Shown here in pieces: positions 8,663 to 18,608 of a stretch of 64,000 nt of DNA. Position 1 is the first letter of the stretch. The number at the start of each line of letters is the position of its first letter. The stretch is taken from positions 62,001 through 126,000 of the forward strand of contig NZ_SNXB01000004.1 in the NCBI RefSeq assembly GCF_004362055.1. The letters are read 5' to 3'. The stretch is from Flavobacterium sp. 245. Its GTDB lineage: Bacteria; Bacteroidota; Bacteroidia; Flavobacteriales; Flavobacteriaceae. The translations under genes were made by a program, and so were the position numbers. The notes beneath the pieces are model-generated. The model saw nothing but the letters and a program-made list of their open reading frames with translations, was not told where the DNA came from and ran no database searches.

Positions 8663-10531
8663 CTAAACCTCCTCAAGCTCATCAATTTCAACCTTCAAAT
8701 TCTTAATAATAAACTCCTGTCTGTCTGGTGTATTTTTCCCCATATAGAAAGACAGCAATTGCTCTATTGAAGTATGTTTGTCCATCATAACAGGATCAAG
8801 ACGAATCGTGTCTCCAATAAAGTTTTTAAACTCATCTGGCGAAATCTCTCCCAAACCTTTAAATCGGGTGATTTCTGGCTTTGGTTTTAACTTTTCAATC
8901 GCATCTTTTCTTTCTTCTTCAGAATAACAATAAATGGTTTCTTTTTTGTTTCGAACCCTAAAAAGCGGTGTCTGCAAAATATACAAATGTCCTTCTTTGA
9001 TTAACTCAGGGAAAAACTGCAAAAAGAAAGTAATTAGAAGCAAACGAATGTGCATTCCATCGACATCGGCATCGGTTGCGATTACGATATTATTGTAACG
9101 TAGTTTTTCTAGTCCGTCTTCGATATCAAGCGCGGCTTGCAGTAAATTGAATTCTTCGTTTTCATACACAATTTTTTTAGTCATTCCGTATGAATTTAAT
9201 GGCTTACCTCGTAAACTGAAAACAGCCTGAGTATTTACATCGCGCGACTTGGTAATCGATCCAGAAGCAGAATCTCCCTCGGTTATAAAAAGCGTACTTT
9301 CTAAGTTTCTTGGGTTTTTTGTATCTGGAAGATGCGCTCTGCAGTCTCTTAATTTTTTATTATGCAGATTGGCTTTTTTAGCACGATCTGTGGCCAGTTT
9401 TCTAATTCCTGATAATTCTTTTCTTTCGCGTTCAGCCTGAAGAATTTTGCGTAACAAAGCTTCTGCAGTCGGCGGATTTTTATGCAGGTAATTATCTAAT
9501 TTGTTTTTTACAAAATCGTTTACGAAAGTACGAACAGAAACTGCTGGTGTTCCATCATCAGAACCCATATCTGTAGAACCTAATTTGGTTTTGGTCTGAG
9601 ACTCAAAAACCGGTTCCATCACTTTAATACTAATTGCACTCACAATCGATTTACGAACATCTGATGCCTCGAAATTTTTATTGTAAAACTCACGAATCGT
9701 TTTCACAACTGCTTCACGATAGGCCGCTAAGTGCGTTCCTCCCTGTGTTGTATTCTGACCGTTGACAAAAGAGTGATATTCTTCGCTGTATTGCGTTTTA
9801 CTGTGCGTTAAAGCGATCTCGATATCGTGATCTTTTAAATGTATAATTGGATATTCTAAGTCATCTTCACTGATTGTTTCTTCTAATAAATCACGAAGAC
9901 CATTCTCAGAAATATATTTTTCTCCGTTGAAAATAATAGTCAAACCATTGTTCAAATAACAATAGTTTTTAACCATTTTGATTACGTATTCTAAACGGAA
10001 TTTATAGTTTTTGAAAATAGTTTCATCTGGCGTAAAAGTTACTTTTGTTCCTTTACGTTTTGTAGTATCAACAATATCTTCTTCTAAAACCAAATTCCCA
10101 GCAGAAAACTCTGCTCCTTTTTGTTTGTCATCACGAACCGATTCTACACGGAAATAATTCGAAAGCGCATTAACTGCTTTTGTTCCGACACCATTCAAAC
10201 CAACTGATTTCTGGAAAGCTTTAGAATCGTACTTTCCTCCTGTATTCATTTTCGAAACTACATCAACTACTTTTCCTAACGGAATTCCACGTCCGTAATC
10301 ACGCACCGAAACCGTTTTGTCCTTGATAGTCACTTCAATAGTTTTTCCGGAGCCCATTACGAACTCGTCGATACAGTTATCTAAAACCTCTTTTAATAGA
10401 ATGTAAATACCATCATCTGGAGAAGAACCGTCTCCAAGTTTTCCGATGTACATTCCCGGACGCATACGGATATGTTCTTTCCAATCGAGTGATCGGATAT
10501 TATCTTCGGTATATTGATTTTGCTCTAGCAT
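8663..10531 (-). CDS. parE: DNA topoisomerase IV subunit B
   Basis: This 622-residue GyrB/ParE-type ATPase subunit contains a GHKL ATP-binding domain ([13 protein letters not shown], then DYGRGIPLG and [14 protein letters not shown]), a transducer domain, and a TOPRIM domain (ITEGDSASG with the catalytic Glu, then [11 protein letters not shown]). The ATG at 10531 ([11 protein letters not shown]) is preferred to one 14 codons upstream at 10573 because family members begin close to this point; the longer form is not excluded. It is the first gene of a parE-DUF1016-parC operon. It provides the ATP-driven strand-passage gate for ParC. Confidence 0.9.
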   Translation of the reverse strand: MLEQNQYTEDNIRSLDWKEHIRMRPGMYIGKLGDGSSPDDGIYILLKEVLDNCIDEFVMGSGKTIEVTIKDKTVSVRDYGRGIPLGKVVDVVSKMNTGGKYDSKAFQKSVGLNGVGTKAVNALSNYFRVESVRDDKQKGAEFSAGNLVLEEDIVDTTKRKGTKVTFTPDETIFKNYKFRLEYVIKMVKNYCYLNNGLTIIFNGEKYISENGLRDLLEETISEDDLEYPIIHLKDHDIEIALTHSKTQYSEEYHSFVNGQNTTQGGTHLAAYREAVVKTIREFYNKNFEASDVRKSIVSAISIKVMEPVFESQTKTKLGSTDMGSDDGTPAVSVRTFVNDFVKNKLDNYLHKNPPTAEALLRKILQAERERKELSGIRKLATDRAKKANLHNKKLRDCRAHLPDTKNPRNLESTLFITEGDSASGSITKSRDVNTQAVFSLRGKPLNSYGMTKKIVYENEEFNLLQAALDIEDGLEKLRYNNIVIATDADVDGMHIRLLLITFFLQFFPELIKEGHLYILQTPLFRVRNKKETIYCYSEEERKDAIEKLKPKPEITRFKGLGEISPDEFKNFIGDTIRLDPVMMDKHTSIEQLLSFYMGKNTPDRQEFIIKNLKVEIDELEEV

Positions 10532-10694
10532 AAGGTGAATTGGATTTTTGGCTAATGTACCATTTATCGGCAAAAAATGAAAGCGTATTTTTTCTTTTGT
10601 TACGAATAATAACAGTTTTTAAATCTATTTAAATTGATTTTAAAAAAATACGACCGTTAAAAATATAAAAAAGAAGCGATGAAACAAAAAAATA

Positions 10695-11870
10695 CTATTT
10701 GATTCCGAGTACTTCTTTTGCTAGCGCAATCATTTCAGGCGTTCCGGTGTTTTTATTTTTTTCGTCGGAAAGTTTTACAACGCCTTGCCAATGTGTATTA
10801 TCTGGTTTTGTATCGGTTAATTTGATTACCATATTCATGGCGGGGAGGCCAACATCATTAGTGAAATTTGTTCCAATTCCAAACGACATTTTGATTTTGT
10901 CTTTACAGAAATCTACAATCGTTTTTACTTTTTCGTAATTAAGGGAATCTGAAAAAACAATGGCTTTCGATTTTGGATCAATTCCCATTTTTATATAATG
11001 CGAAATCACCTTTTGGGCAAACTCAATAGGGTTGCCACTGTCATGTCGAACGCCGTCAAAAAGTTTGGAATATTTTTTATCAAACTGATTGAAGAATATT
11101 TCTGTAGTATAAGTATCAGTTAAAGCAATTCCGAGGTCGCCTCCATAAACTTGCGTCCAATGTTCGAGACTTATCAAATTGGCCATTTTAAAACCATATT
11201 GCGCCGCATGAAACATAAACCATTCATGAGCGTGAGTACCCAAAGGCCTTCTGTTATTAACCATTGCAAAATGCACATTGCTGGTTCCAATAAAACTTTG
11301 TCCGCCATTTTCTCTCAAAGTTTCATTCACTAAAACATGCACATCATAAGAATGACGTCGTCTGGTACCAAACTCTAAAATCGAAACTCCTAATTTATTA
11401 TAATTGTCAATTTTATCTTTGGTCAGCTTTTTTATCGCCTCATCGTTTAAACGAATTAAATGATTTGATTTATAAAAAAGCTCCGAAATCAATGCCATTA
11501 GTGGTACTTCCCACAGAATAGTTCGGTACCAAAACCCTTCTACTGTAACTTTTATTTCTGAACCTTCTTGAGTAATATGAACCTCAGACGGATCATAGCT
11601 ATAGCCTTGCAGAAAATCTAAATAAGTTGGATCCAGATAAGGGCAGTAATGTGACAGATAATTTTTTTCTTCTTTTGTCAACCGAAGATCAGCCATGGCA
11701 TCAACAGATTTTCGAAGTAAATCTGCAAAACCTTCAGGAAAGACATGTTTTCCTCGGTTTATAAATCCATAACGTACTTTTGCTTTCGGGAAAAGCCTTA
11801 TTACAGCGTGCTGCATTGTGAATTTATAGAAATCATTATCCAAGATTGATTTCAAAAAAGTTGTCTCCAT
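10695..11870 (-). CDS. pncB: Nicotinate phosphoribosyltransferase
   Basis: This 391-residue enzyme converts nicotinate and PRPP to nicotinate mononucleotide in the NAD salvage (Preiss-Handler) pathway. Family marks are the N-terminal LDNDFYKFTMQHAV, the FGTRRRHSYDVH loop, TSNVHFA, TDTYTTEIFF and the PRPP/phosphate-binding region GVRHDSGNP. The length is normal for bacterial PncB. It is on the minus strand, 163 bases downstream of the parE start and 76 bases upstream of the next gene's start, and is probably a single-gene unit. Confidence 0.93.
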   Translation of the reverse strand: METTFLKSILDNDFYKFTMQHAVIRLFPKAKVRYGFINRGKHVFPEGFADLLRKSVDAMADLRLTKEEKNYLSHYCPYLDPTYLDFLQGYSYDPSEVHITQEGSEIKVTVEGFWYRTILWEVPLMALISELFYKSNHLIRLNDEAIKKLTKDKIDNYNKLGVSILEFGTRRRHSYDVHVLVNETLRENGGQSFIGTSNVHFAMVNNRRPLGTHAHEWFMFHAAQYGFKMANLISLEHWTQVYGGDLGIALTDTYTTEIFFNQFDKKYSKLFDGVRHDSGNPIEFAQKVISHYIKMGIDPKSKAIVFSDSLNYEKVKTIVDFCKDKIKMSFGIGTNFTNDVGLPAMNMVIKLTDTKPDNTHWQGVVKLSDEKNKNTGTPEMIALAKEVLGIK

Positions 11871-11946
11871 GGCATATTAATTCAATTCCTGAATTGCTAA
11901 GATACGGCAATTCGGTAAAAGAAGGAAATTTCAGCGATAACAGTTA

Positions 11947-12933
11947 TCAAAGTTTTTGTTTGGGTACGACTTTAAAATCAACTAAAGATCTTCCATTAAG
12001 ATAAAAAGAAATGAATCGTCCTAATTTTCTATTATAAGTTAGCTGAAATTCTAGCATTCCATCTTTTTCTTCTGGATTTTCAATCTTGACGTGTTCTTCC
12101 TTTTTGCCTAAATAACACAAATTATCAAGCCGTGAAATATTTTTAATTTTAAAGATAATCACATCTCCATCATTTGCTTGGATTATCCCTGAAAAGGGCC
12201 AAATGATTTCACATTTTTCTCTTATGAATTGATTATAAATAAGTGGTCCATCCAAAAACTCTTGTTTACTCCCTGTATTTTCTGCATACATCGAAGAATC
12301 TGGAAAATGCAGGGCATAAAAATACTTAGGATCAACATCAAAATAAATGGGTGTAAATTCTTTTACAACGGATTTTCGGTTTTCATCATAATAACCTTGA
12401 CCCCATGTAGCATCAACTAATATCCATTTACCATCAATTTGCACTGTATTCCAGGCGTGATTTGATCCCAATCTTCTTCGTCCAATATCACTCAACAATC
12501 TTTTAGAATCGCCTGTTACTACTTGACATTTTAGCCCAATTTTCATTGCTAAGTGTGCATATAATAAAGAAAAGCCCTCACACACTGCTTTTCTAGACCG
12601 AAATGCTTTTTGTGTTGCATTTGCCTGTAGCAACTGCTTTACTTTTGCCCAATCGGCTTCATTTTTAGAACTATATGTTTTTTGTTTTGGAGGATCTAAA
12701 AAGGTTTTTAAATCGTAATCTAAATTCAGTGCAATCCAGCTATAAATTGCTCTTGCCAGATCCTGTTCTGATGTAAAATCCTTCTGAATTCTTTCGGCTA
12801 GTTTCTCAGTACTTCCAAAATTCGGATACTTTAAAACAATACTGTCGATAGCATTATATTTTTGTGAATAAGAAGAACTGGTAAAAATGATGTTCAAAAA
12901 AAAGAATAAAAAAAGGATTTTTTTTAATGGCAT
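11947..12933 (-). CDS. Exported transglutaminase-like protein (copy 1)
   Basis: This 328-residue protein has a Sec signal peptide (cleavage near the SYSQ segment, residue 24) and a transglutaminase-like cysteine protease core. The triad is visible: Cys118 in KAVCEGF, His159 in SNHAWN and Asp174 in LVDATWGQGYY. The C-terminal 100 residues form a beta-rich domain of unknown role. It is a tandem paralogue of the next gene, sharing motifs and order throughout. Bacterial members usually act as proteases or amide-modifying enzymes on the cell surface or in the periplasm; the substrate is unknown. Confidence 0.8.
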   Translation of the reverse strand: MPLKKILFLFFFLNIIFTSSSYSQKYNAIDSIVLKYPNFGSTEKLAERIQKDFTSEQDLARAIYSWIALNLDYDLKTFLDPPKQKTYSSKNEADWAKVKQLLQANATQKAFRSRKAVCEGFSLLYAHLAMKIGLKCQVVTGDSKRLLSDIGRRRLGSNHAWNTVQIDGKWILVDATWGQGYYDENRKSVVKEFTPIYFDVDPKYFYALHFPDSSMYAENTGSKQEFLDGPLIYNQFIREKCEIIWPFSGIIQANDGDVIIFKIKNISRLDNLCYLGKKEEHVKIENPEEKDGMLEFQLTYNRKLGRFISFYLNGRSLVDFKVVPKQKL

Positions 12934-12982
12934 TTAGTTTAAAATTTAAAAATGAAATTCAATAAATCGTTTCTTTTCACCT

Positions 12983-13957
12983 CTAAATAATTTTAAAAGA
13001 AACAATACTATTTGTATCCACAAAAATGGTAATATACTCCCCTACATTATTATCATAAAGAATCTGAAATTCTAAACCTCCACGCTTTTCCTTTGGATTT
13101 TGAACTTTTACCGCCCTATTATATTTATTCAGATAAAAAACCTGATTTGATTTTGAAACGTTTTTGATTTCAAAAGTAATTTTATCGCCTCTTTTAACTT
13201 CAATCAAACCTGATTCTGGTGATTTGATCCTATAATCAAATTCGATTGTTTTATTGTAAATTAAAGGTCCATTCAGAAACTCATCTTTGCTTAATCTATT
13301 TCCTAAATAAGAACCTGAATCTGGAAAATGTTTGGCAAAGAAATAATCAGGATCAGTGTCGAAATAAATCGGTGAAAAATCAGCAACCATTCGGCCTTTA
13401 CTGCTGTCATAATAACCTTGACCCCAAGTCACATCAACCAAACGCCATTTTTTATCAATCAAAACAATATTCCAGGCATGATTTGATGAAGTTGTTTTTC
13501 GGCCAATATCTCGTACCGAAATTTTCGAATCGCCACGGATGATTTCGCATTTTATTCCAACCAAAGAAGCCAAGTGCTGATATAAAGCCGTAAAACCTTC
13601 ACAAACGGCTTTTTGAGATTTAAAAGATTTCTGAATCAGATTGTCATTAATCTGTTTTATTTTTCTTTGTTTTTCAGCTTCAGTAGAATAACTGAAACCC
13701 TGCGATCTAGGAGGGTTTAAAAAAGCATTGAAATCGTACTTCATATTAAAAGCCATCCAGCTATAAATAGCGCGTGCTTTGTCATAATCAGAATCGAAAT
13801 CTTTTTCAATTCTTTCCGCTAACTTTTCTGTTGTCGCAAAGCTTTTTGGGTACTTTGCAACGATTTTGTCGACTTCATTAATTTTTTGCGCAAAAGTGTA
13901 ATTCAAAAAAATACAGTTCAGCAAAAGGAATATAAAAGCAATCTTTTTTTGTGGCAT
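12983..13957 (-). CDS. Exported transglutaminase-like protein (copy 2)
   Basis: This 324-residue protein is a paralogue of the gene 50 bases downstream: signal peptide ending near TFAQ, then Cys119 (KAVCEGF), His160 (SNHAWN) and Asp175 (LVDVTWGQGYY), then the same beta-rich tail. All triad residues are kept in both copies, so neither looks decayed. The ATG at 13957 directly abuts the stop of the flavin reductase gene at 13958, which suggests co-transcription with the genes upstream. The pair is a tandem duplication with clear divergence, so it is not recent. Confidence 0.8.
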   Translation of the reverse strand: MPQKKIAFIFLLLNCIFLNYTFAQKINEVDKIVAKYPKSFATTEKLAERIEKDFDSDYDKARAIYSWMAFNMKYDFNAFLNPPRSQGFSYSTEAEKQRKIKQINDNLIQKSFKSQKAVCEGFTALYQHLASLVGIKCEIIRGDSKISVRDIGRKTTSSNHAWNIVLIDKKWRLVDVTWGQGYYDSSKGRMVADFSPIYFDTDPDYFFAKHFPDSGSYLGNRLSKDEFLNGPLIYNKTIEFDYRIKSPESGLIEVKRGDKITFEIKNVSKSNQVFYLNKYNRAVKVQNPKEKRGGLEFQILYDNNVGEYITIFVDTNSIVSFKII

Positions 13958-14482
13958 TTAAAAATTTGATTTAATAATGTTTTTCAGTTCGTTATCTAAC
14001 TCAACATTAGAAATTTTATTTTCTTGTAAATCAAAATTCGAGCCAAATGCTGGTAATGAAAAACTTCCTTTTATTTCGGCACCATAACGCGGGAAAAGAT
14101 TCTGAGCAATTCCTAAAACAGAACTTCCGCCTCTTCCTCCTGGCGAAGTTGCCAGTAACAACATTGGTTTGTGCTGAAAAACATCTTTTTCGATACGCGA
14201 ACTCCAATCGAAAACATTTTTAAAAGCAACCGAATAATTTCCGTTATTTTCTGCCATTGAAACTACTAAAATATCAGCCTCTTTAAGCTTGTTTAGAAAA
14301 GCTTGTGCCAATGAATGCTGACCTACTTCTTTTTCAAGATCAACACTAAATACTGGCATTGCAAAATCATTTAAATCTAAAACTTCAACATCAGCATTTT
14401 CAAATAAACTTGAAGCATAAGTTGCTAAATGTTTGTTGATTGATTGCTTACTGTTACTTCCTCCAAAGGCTATTATTTTCAT
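13958..14482 (-). CDS. NADPH-dependent FMN reductase family protein
   Basis: This 174-residue flavodoxin-fold protein starts with the phosphate-binding loop FGGSNSKQSIN and contains AENNGNYSVAFKN and LLATSPGGRGG, which are typical of the FMN-binding and dimer regions of NAD(P)H-dependent FMN/quinone/azo reductases. It overlaps the preceding YihY-family gene by four bases (ATGA) and abuts the following transglutaminase gene. The physiological acceptor is unknown. Confidence 0.85.
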   Translation of the reverse strand: MKIIAFGGSNSKQSINKHLATYASSLFENADVEVLDLNDFAMPVFSVDLEKEVGQHSLAQAFLNKLKEADILVVSMAENNGNYSVAFKNVFDWSSRIEKDVFQHKPMLLLATSPGGRGGSSVLGIAQNLFPRYGAEIKGSFSLPAFGSNFDLQENKISNVELDNELKNIIKSNF

Positions 14483-15438
14483 GGCTTCTCTTTTTGTAAT
14501 GTTTCTTCTATTGGCTCTTTTTTTGGCCCGTCGATTTCGTAAATCTCTTTTGCTATTTCTACAGAATACTCATTTGGATAAATTTTTCCTCCATATGATT
14601 TAGCATAGACTTTCGTAAATTCTGCTCCAAAATACAGAATTATCGCCGAATAATAAACCCAAACCAGAATAATTATCACAGAACCTGCGGCACCATAAAC
14701 AGATGCAACCGTAGAGCTTCCTAAATAAAGTCCAATTGCAAATTTACCAATCATAAAAAGAACGGCAGTAACGCCCGAACCTATAAAAGCATCTTTCCAT
14801 CTTATTTTTCCGTCTGGCAAGGTTCTAAAAATAATAGCAAAAAGAGTACTAATACTCGCCAGCACAATAATTATATTAAGTACATAAAATAGATAAACCG
14901 TACTTTCCGGAAAATAAACTTTTAAACGTGTACTTAGCAAGTCTAAAGTTGTACTTATAAAAAGACTGACCAGCATTAAAAAACCAACTGAAGCAATCAT
15001 AGAAAATGACATTAAGCGGTTTTGAATAAATTTCTTAATTCCTTTGTCAGGTTTTGCACGTAATCCCCAAATAAAATTAATAGAGCTTTGTATTTCGGCA
15101 AAAACCCCTGAAGCCCCAATTAACAGCATTACAATCCCAAATACGGTTGCAAAAACATTATCACCAGACAATTGTACATTTTTAATAGCTTCCTGAATCT
15201 GGCTTGCCGCACCGTTACCTACCAAACCGTTAATTTGCCCATATAATTCTCCCGTCACAGCTTCTTCTCCAAAAAAGAAACCACAAATTGTAATGATAAT
15301 AATTAATAAAGGCGGTAACGCAAATATGGTATAATATGCGAGTGCGGCACTAAGTTTAATGGCATTATCATCGTTAAATTCTAAAAAGGTATTTTTTAAG
15401 AGAAACCACGTTTTGGAGAATATATTTTTGATTTTCAT
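14479..15438 (-). CDS. YihY/BrkB-family inner-membrane protein
   Basis: This 319-residue protein has about six membrane segments and the YihY signature: LSAALAYYTIFALPPLL near the N-terminus, FGIVMLLIGASGVFAEIQ in the middle and VYGAAGSVIIILVWVYYSA near the C-terminus, followed by a short charged tail. The ATG at 15438 (MKIKNIFSKT) is preferred to an upstream one at 15474 because the extra 12 residues are polar and unlike the family. The family was once called ribonuclease BN, which is wrong; its transport or other function is not established. It overlaps the next gene by four bases. Confidence 0.85.
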   Translation of the reverse strand: MKIKNIFSKTWFLLKNTFLEFNDDNAIKLSAALAYYTIFALPPLLIIIITICGFFFGEEAVTGELYGQINGLVGNGAASQIQEAIKNVQLSGDNVFATVFGIVMLLIGASGVFAEIQSSINFIWGLRAKPDKGIKKFIQNRLMSFSMIASVGFLMLVSLFISTTLDLLSTRLKVYFPESTVYLFYVLNIIIVLASISTLFAIIFRTLPDGKIRWKDAFIGSGVTAVLFMIGKFAIGLYLGSSTVASVYGAAGSVIIILVWVYYSAIILYFGAEFTKVYAKSYGGKIYPNEYSVEIAKEIYEIDGPKKEPIEETLQKEKP

Positions 15439-15512
15439 TTGCTGATTTTTTGATATTCTCTCAAATTTACGCAATCTTGAAAAATTTTGAATTCTTGATT
15501 TTTAGTCGAATT

Positions 15513-16205
15513 TTATATTTTTACCATGTAGTATTTTGATACTTTTTTATATTCTTGATCAAAACCTAGATTTTTAATTTTCAGAATATTTTTAAATTCT
15601 TTTCTTGTTGATTTTATCAAATAAGAAAGTGAATCAAGCGTTTTTGCTTTTACAGCAGTAACTGAATCCAACTTTTTCAAGTCTTCTGGCAAATAGATAC
15701 TCTTAATTTTAAGAACATTATTTTCGAGAGACATTATTTTGATTTTCCAAAAAACAGAATCTCTCGTACTTAAAATTAACTGTCCCTTAATACGTTTTAG
15801 TTTCTGATTGTACGACAATCTAAATACTGTATCTATATTTTTTTGAGACAATTCAATTGAATCACCCTTTTTTAATACATCAAATTTATATTTCGTATCC
15901 TTAGAAATTAATTTTTCATCAACAAGGTCAAATTCAGATTTTAAAGAATCCAGTTTTTGTTTGTGAATCCTAAATTTAAAATAATACTCCTTAAAAATTC
16001 TATCTTCATCAATTCTTAAAAAAGTAGAATCTGGGGTTTTATATACTCCTTTAAATGTAGAAGGGAAGCTATTTAGCTCAGAGTCATTAATTGGTTGAGG
16101 GTTCTCAAAATAAAATGCCAAACCTCCAAATTCGGCATCGGCATCGGCTTTTTTACAAGAAATAATTGATGATACTATCGCAAAAATTAAAATCAGTTTT
16201 TTCAT
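15513..16205 (-). CDS. Lipoprotein of unknown function
   Basis: This 230-residue protein has a type II signal peptide (MKKLILIFAIVSSIISC, Cys17). The mature part is Lys/Asp/Ser-rich with predicted beta strands and two helical stretches. I do not recognise a domain. It starts 8 bases after the stop of the DUF2459 gene on the same strand, so the two are probably co-transcribed. It is likely anchored in the outer membrane. Confidence 0.75.
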   Translation of the reverse strand: MKKLILIFAIVSSIISCKKADADAEFGGLAFYFENPQPINDSELNSFPSTFKGVYKTPDSTFLRIDEDRIFKEYYFKFRIHKQKLDSLKSEFDLVDEKLISKDTKYKFDVLKKGDSIELSQKNIDTVFRLSYNQKLKRIKGQLILSTRDSVFWKIKIMSLENNVLKIKSIYLPEDLKKLDSVTAVKAKTLDSLSYLIKSTRKEFKNILKIKNLGFDQEYKKVSKYYMVKI

Positions 16206-16213
16206 ATCTTCAA

Positions 16214-16891
16214 TTATTTATAATGACAAAAAATCCCTTTATCGTAAACTGTCCACAAACTTGCTTTTTGATTCGCCGCTTTTAAAGCACTATTTGCCCA
16301 AGTATTACAGGTATAAAAAAGACTGTAACTTCCTTTTGCTTCATAAAAAGCATCTTTTTTTCCGTAGCTGTAGCCCTGAATCCATTCAGGATTTGTTGGA
16401 TTATTGAAACTTTCTGAAATATAAGAGACTAATTTTTGATAATTTTCTTTTGAAATTAAAATGCGTTTACAATTTTCGTTTTCCGCAAGACTTTTATAGA
16501 ATGAAGTATGCATTGCTGAAGAACTTACGCCAAAAATTGCTTTTAAAGCGGTACTGGCTTTTAAATCGGACCATTCTGGTGTATGCAAATAAAAACCTTT
16601 ATCGCCCCAGCCAAAAGCTACCAAAGTTGCCAATGAATCTTTAGACTGTGTCTGACTGAATTGTATTTCTTTGCGCCAATCTTTTATTTCATTTGCAACT
16701 GGAACCACAATATCGGTATGAACGCCATTGGAAAGAATGTAAATCGGAATTGCGTCTTTTTCATCAACTTGTGCAATATCTGAATTGACCGTTATTTTTG
16801 AAATTAGATACATCGCGATTAAATATAAAACGAGAAAAGTAATGATTCCGAGGATTGTCCAGCAGAGAAATTTGAAAGATTTTTTTAGCAT
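16214..16891 (-). CDS. DUF2459 / TIGR02117-family membrane-anchored protein
   Basis: This 225-residue protein has one N-terminal membrane segment at about residues 10-32, then a periplasmic domain. It shows the family features IYILSNGVHTDIVVPV, AFGWGDKGFYLHTPEW and the C-terminal YSLFYTCNTWANSALK with conserved Cys, His and Asn. The Cys/His pattern recalls papain-like hydrolases, but no activity is established. It lies upstream of a lipoprotein gene (8-base gap). Confidence 0.8.
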   Translation of the reverse strand: MLKKSFKFLCWTILGIITFLVLYLIAMYLISKITVNSDIAQVDEKDAIPIYILSNGVHTDIVVPVANEIKDWRKEIQFSQTQSKDSLATLVAFGWGDKGFYLHTPEWSDLKASTALKAIFGVSSSAMHTSFYKSLAENENCKRILISKENYQKLVSYISESFNNPTNPEWIQGYSYGKKDAFYEAKGSYSLFYTCNTWANSALKAANQKASLWTVYDKGIFCHYK

Positions 16892-17046
16892 TTGGTTGAT
16901 TGTTTTTGGGTTAATAAATTAGGTTATTTTGTTGTAACCAATTTTTGAGCCAAAAAATAAACTTTAAATTTTAAAAGTAGATTGGAATGCCAAAACAGAA
17001 CGCGGATGATACGGATTCGCTAAAGCGAAGGCGCGGATTTTTGTCA

Positions 17047-17133
17047 TTGCGAGGAACGAAGCAATCTCATACAGTTAAACATTTTTATTCTAAAAGTTTG
17101 CTATTTATCGTGTGATTGCTTCGTTCCTCGCAA
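17047..17133. repeat. Dispersed palindrome with 20-bp perfect arms
   Basis: TTGCGAGGAACGAAGCAATC at 17047-17066 is the exact reverse complement of 17114-17133, with 47 bases between. Just upstream (17018-17041) is another small palindrome around TTCGCTAAAGCGAA. Such GAGGAACGAAGCAATC palindromes recur in Bacteroidota genomes (from memory). They explain most of the 326-base gap between ychF and the DUF2459 gene. Confidence 0.85.
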
Positions 17134-17145
17134 AGACTAACAAAA

Positions 17146-17173
17146 AAAACTGCTGAATCTCTCCAGCAGTTTT
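17146..17173 (-). terminator. Intrinsic terminator downstream of ychF
   Basis: A ten-pair perfect stem (AAAACTGCTG with CAGCAGTTTT) and an eight-base loop. On the minus strand it is followed by the complement of an A-run, giving a U-tract, 45 bases after the ychF stop. Confidence 0.85.
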
Positions 17174-17217
17174 AGTCTTTATTCTTTGTTCTTTCTTCTA
17201 TTATCTAAAGAAAAAAA

Positions 17218-18312
17218 CTAAACGTTAAAACGGAAGTGCATTACATCACCATCTTTAACAATATATTCTTTTCCTTCCACTTTGAATTTTCCAGCTTCTT
17301 TTGCTTTAGCTTCAGAACCGTATTGAACGTAATCTTCGTATGAGATAACTTCAGCACGGATGAAACCTTTTTCGAAATCAGTGTGGATAACTCCAGCCGC
17401 CTGAGGCGCTGTTGCTCCGATGTTGATTGTCCAGGCACGAACTTCTTTTACACCAGCAGTAAAATATGTTTGTTGTTTTAATAATTTGTAAGCAGCACGA
17501 ATTAAAACTGATGCTCCTGGCTCAGTTAATCCCATATCTTCAAGGAAAACCTGACGCTCTTCGTAACTTTCTAATTCTGTAATATCAGCCTCTGCTCCTA
17601 CTGAAAGAATAATAACTTCAGCATCTTCATCTTTAACTAATTCACGAACTTGGTCAACATATTTGTTTCCGTTTACTGCAGAACCTTCGTCAACGTTACA
17701 AACGTATAAAACTGGTTTTGCTGTAATTAATTGGAAAGATTCCATTAAAACCTCTTCGTCATTACCTTGAGGAACAATAGTACGAGCTGATTTAGCCTGT
17801 AATAATGCCTCTCTGATTCTGTCTAAAAGTGCTTTTTCAGTTTGCGCTTCTTTATTTCCTGTTTTAGCAGCACGATTTACTTTTTCCAAACGTTTTTCAA
17901 CCGTTTCTAAATCTTTCAACTGCAATTCAATATCAATCGTTTCTTTATCACGAATTGGGTTTACATTTCCGTCAACATGAACAATATTGTCATTGTCAAA
18001 ACAACGCAAAACATGAATAATAGCGTTACACTCTCTAATGTTTCCTAAAAACTGGTTTCCAAGACCCTCACCTTTACTTGCTCCTTTTACCAAACCTGCG
18101 ATATCTACAATATCAACTGTTGCCATTTGTACGCGCTCTGGTTTAACCAATTCTTCTAATTTATTGATTCTTGGATCCGGAACGTTTACAACACCAATAT
18201 TAGGTTCAATTGTACAAAACGGAAAGTTGGCACTTTGCGCTTTTGCATTAGATAAACAATTAAATAATGTTGATTTTCCAACATTTGGTAATCCTACAAT
18301 TCCTGCTTTCAT
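17218..18312 (-). CDS. ychF: YchF-family P-loop ATPase (ribosome-associated)
   Basis: This 364-residue protein of the Obg-related YchF/OLA1 family has the G1 loop GLPNVGKST at 7-15, DIAGLVKGASKGEGLGNQF as the G3/switch II region, and the altered G4 motif NVDE in place of NKxD, which underlies the ATP preference of this family. A coiled-coil insert (about 130-200) and a C-terminal TGS-type domain (FTAGVKEVRAWT) complete it. It binds ribosomes and affects translation and oxidative stress responses in other bacteria. A -7-like element (TATATTTG on the minus strand, 18448-18455) lies about 135 bases upstream. Confidence 0.95.
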   Translation of the reverse strand: MKAGIVGLPNVGKSTLFNCLSNAKAQSANFPFCTIEPNIGVVNVPDPRINKLEELVKPERVQMATVDIVDIAGLVKGASKGEGLGNQFLGNIRECNAIIHVLRCFDNDNIVHVDGNVNPIRDKETIDIELQLKDLETVEKRLEKVNRAAKTGNKEAQTEKALLDRIREALLQAKSARTIVPQGNDEEVLMESFQLITAKPVLYVCNVDEGSAVNGNKYVDQVRELVKDEDAEVIILSVGAEADITELESYEERQVFLEDMGLTEPGASVLIRAAYKLLKQQTYFTAGVKEVRAWTINIGATAPQAAGVIHTDFEKGFIRAEVISYEDYVQYGSEAKAKEAGKFKVEGKEYIVKDGDVMHFRFNV

Positions 18313-18447
18313 CTGTTGTTTCTATTTATTTTATGACACTGATTTTTCTCAGGCCAGACCATTACTACTTCTGTCGTAATGATTTATGTTTTACGTGTAC
18401 TTTTTTGATTTTCTGCCAAAATGCTATTTTTTGGCTTTAAAATTTTG

Positions 18448-18455
18448 CAAATATA
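18448..18455 (-). promoter_or_regulatory. Candidate -7 element for ychF
   Basis: TATATTTG on the minus strand matches the Bacteroidota TAnnTTTG element. No clear TTTG box is seen at the -33 distance. The leader would be about 130 bases. The rest of the gap between ychF and the next gene is AT-rich with nothing else recognised. Confidence 0.4.
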
Positions 18456-18608
18456 AGATTTAATAGCTCGTGCGCGAAGTAAAAATGTGTAATAATATAA
18501 TTTATCGGCTAATCTTGAAAATTTTTAAACTTTTTACTAAATTTTTGTTAAAAAAAACTAATTTTATAATCTAAATCAATAAAAAACAAACCAAAAAACC
18601 AAACTACC

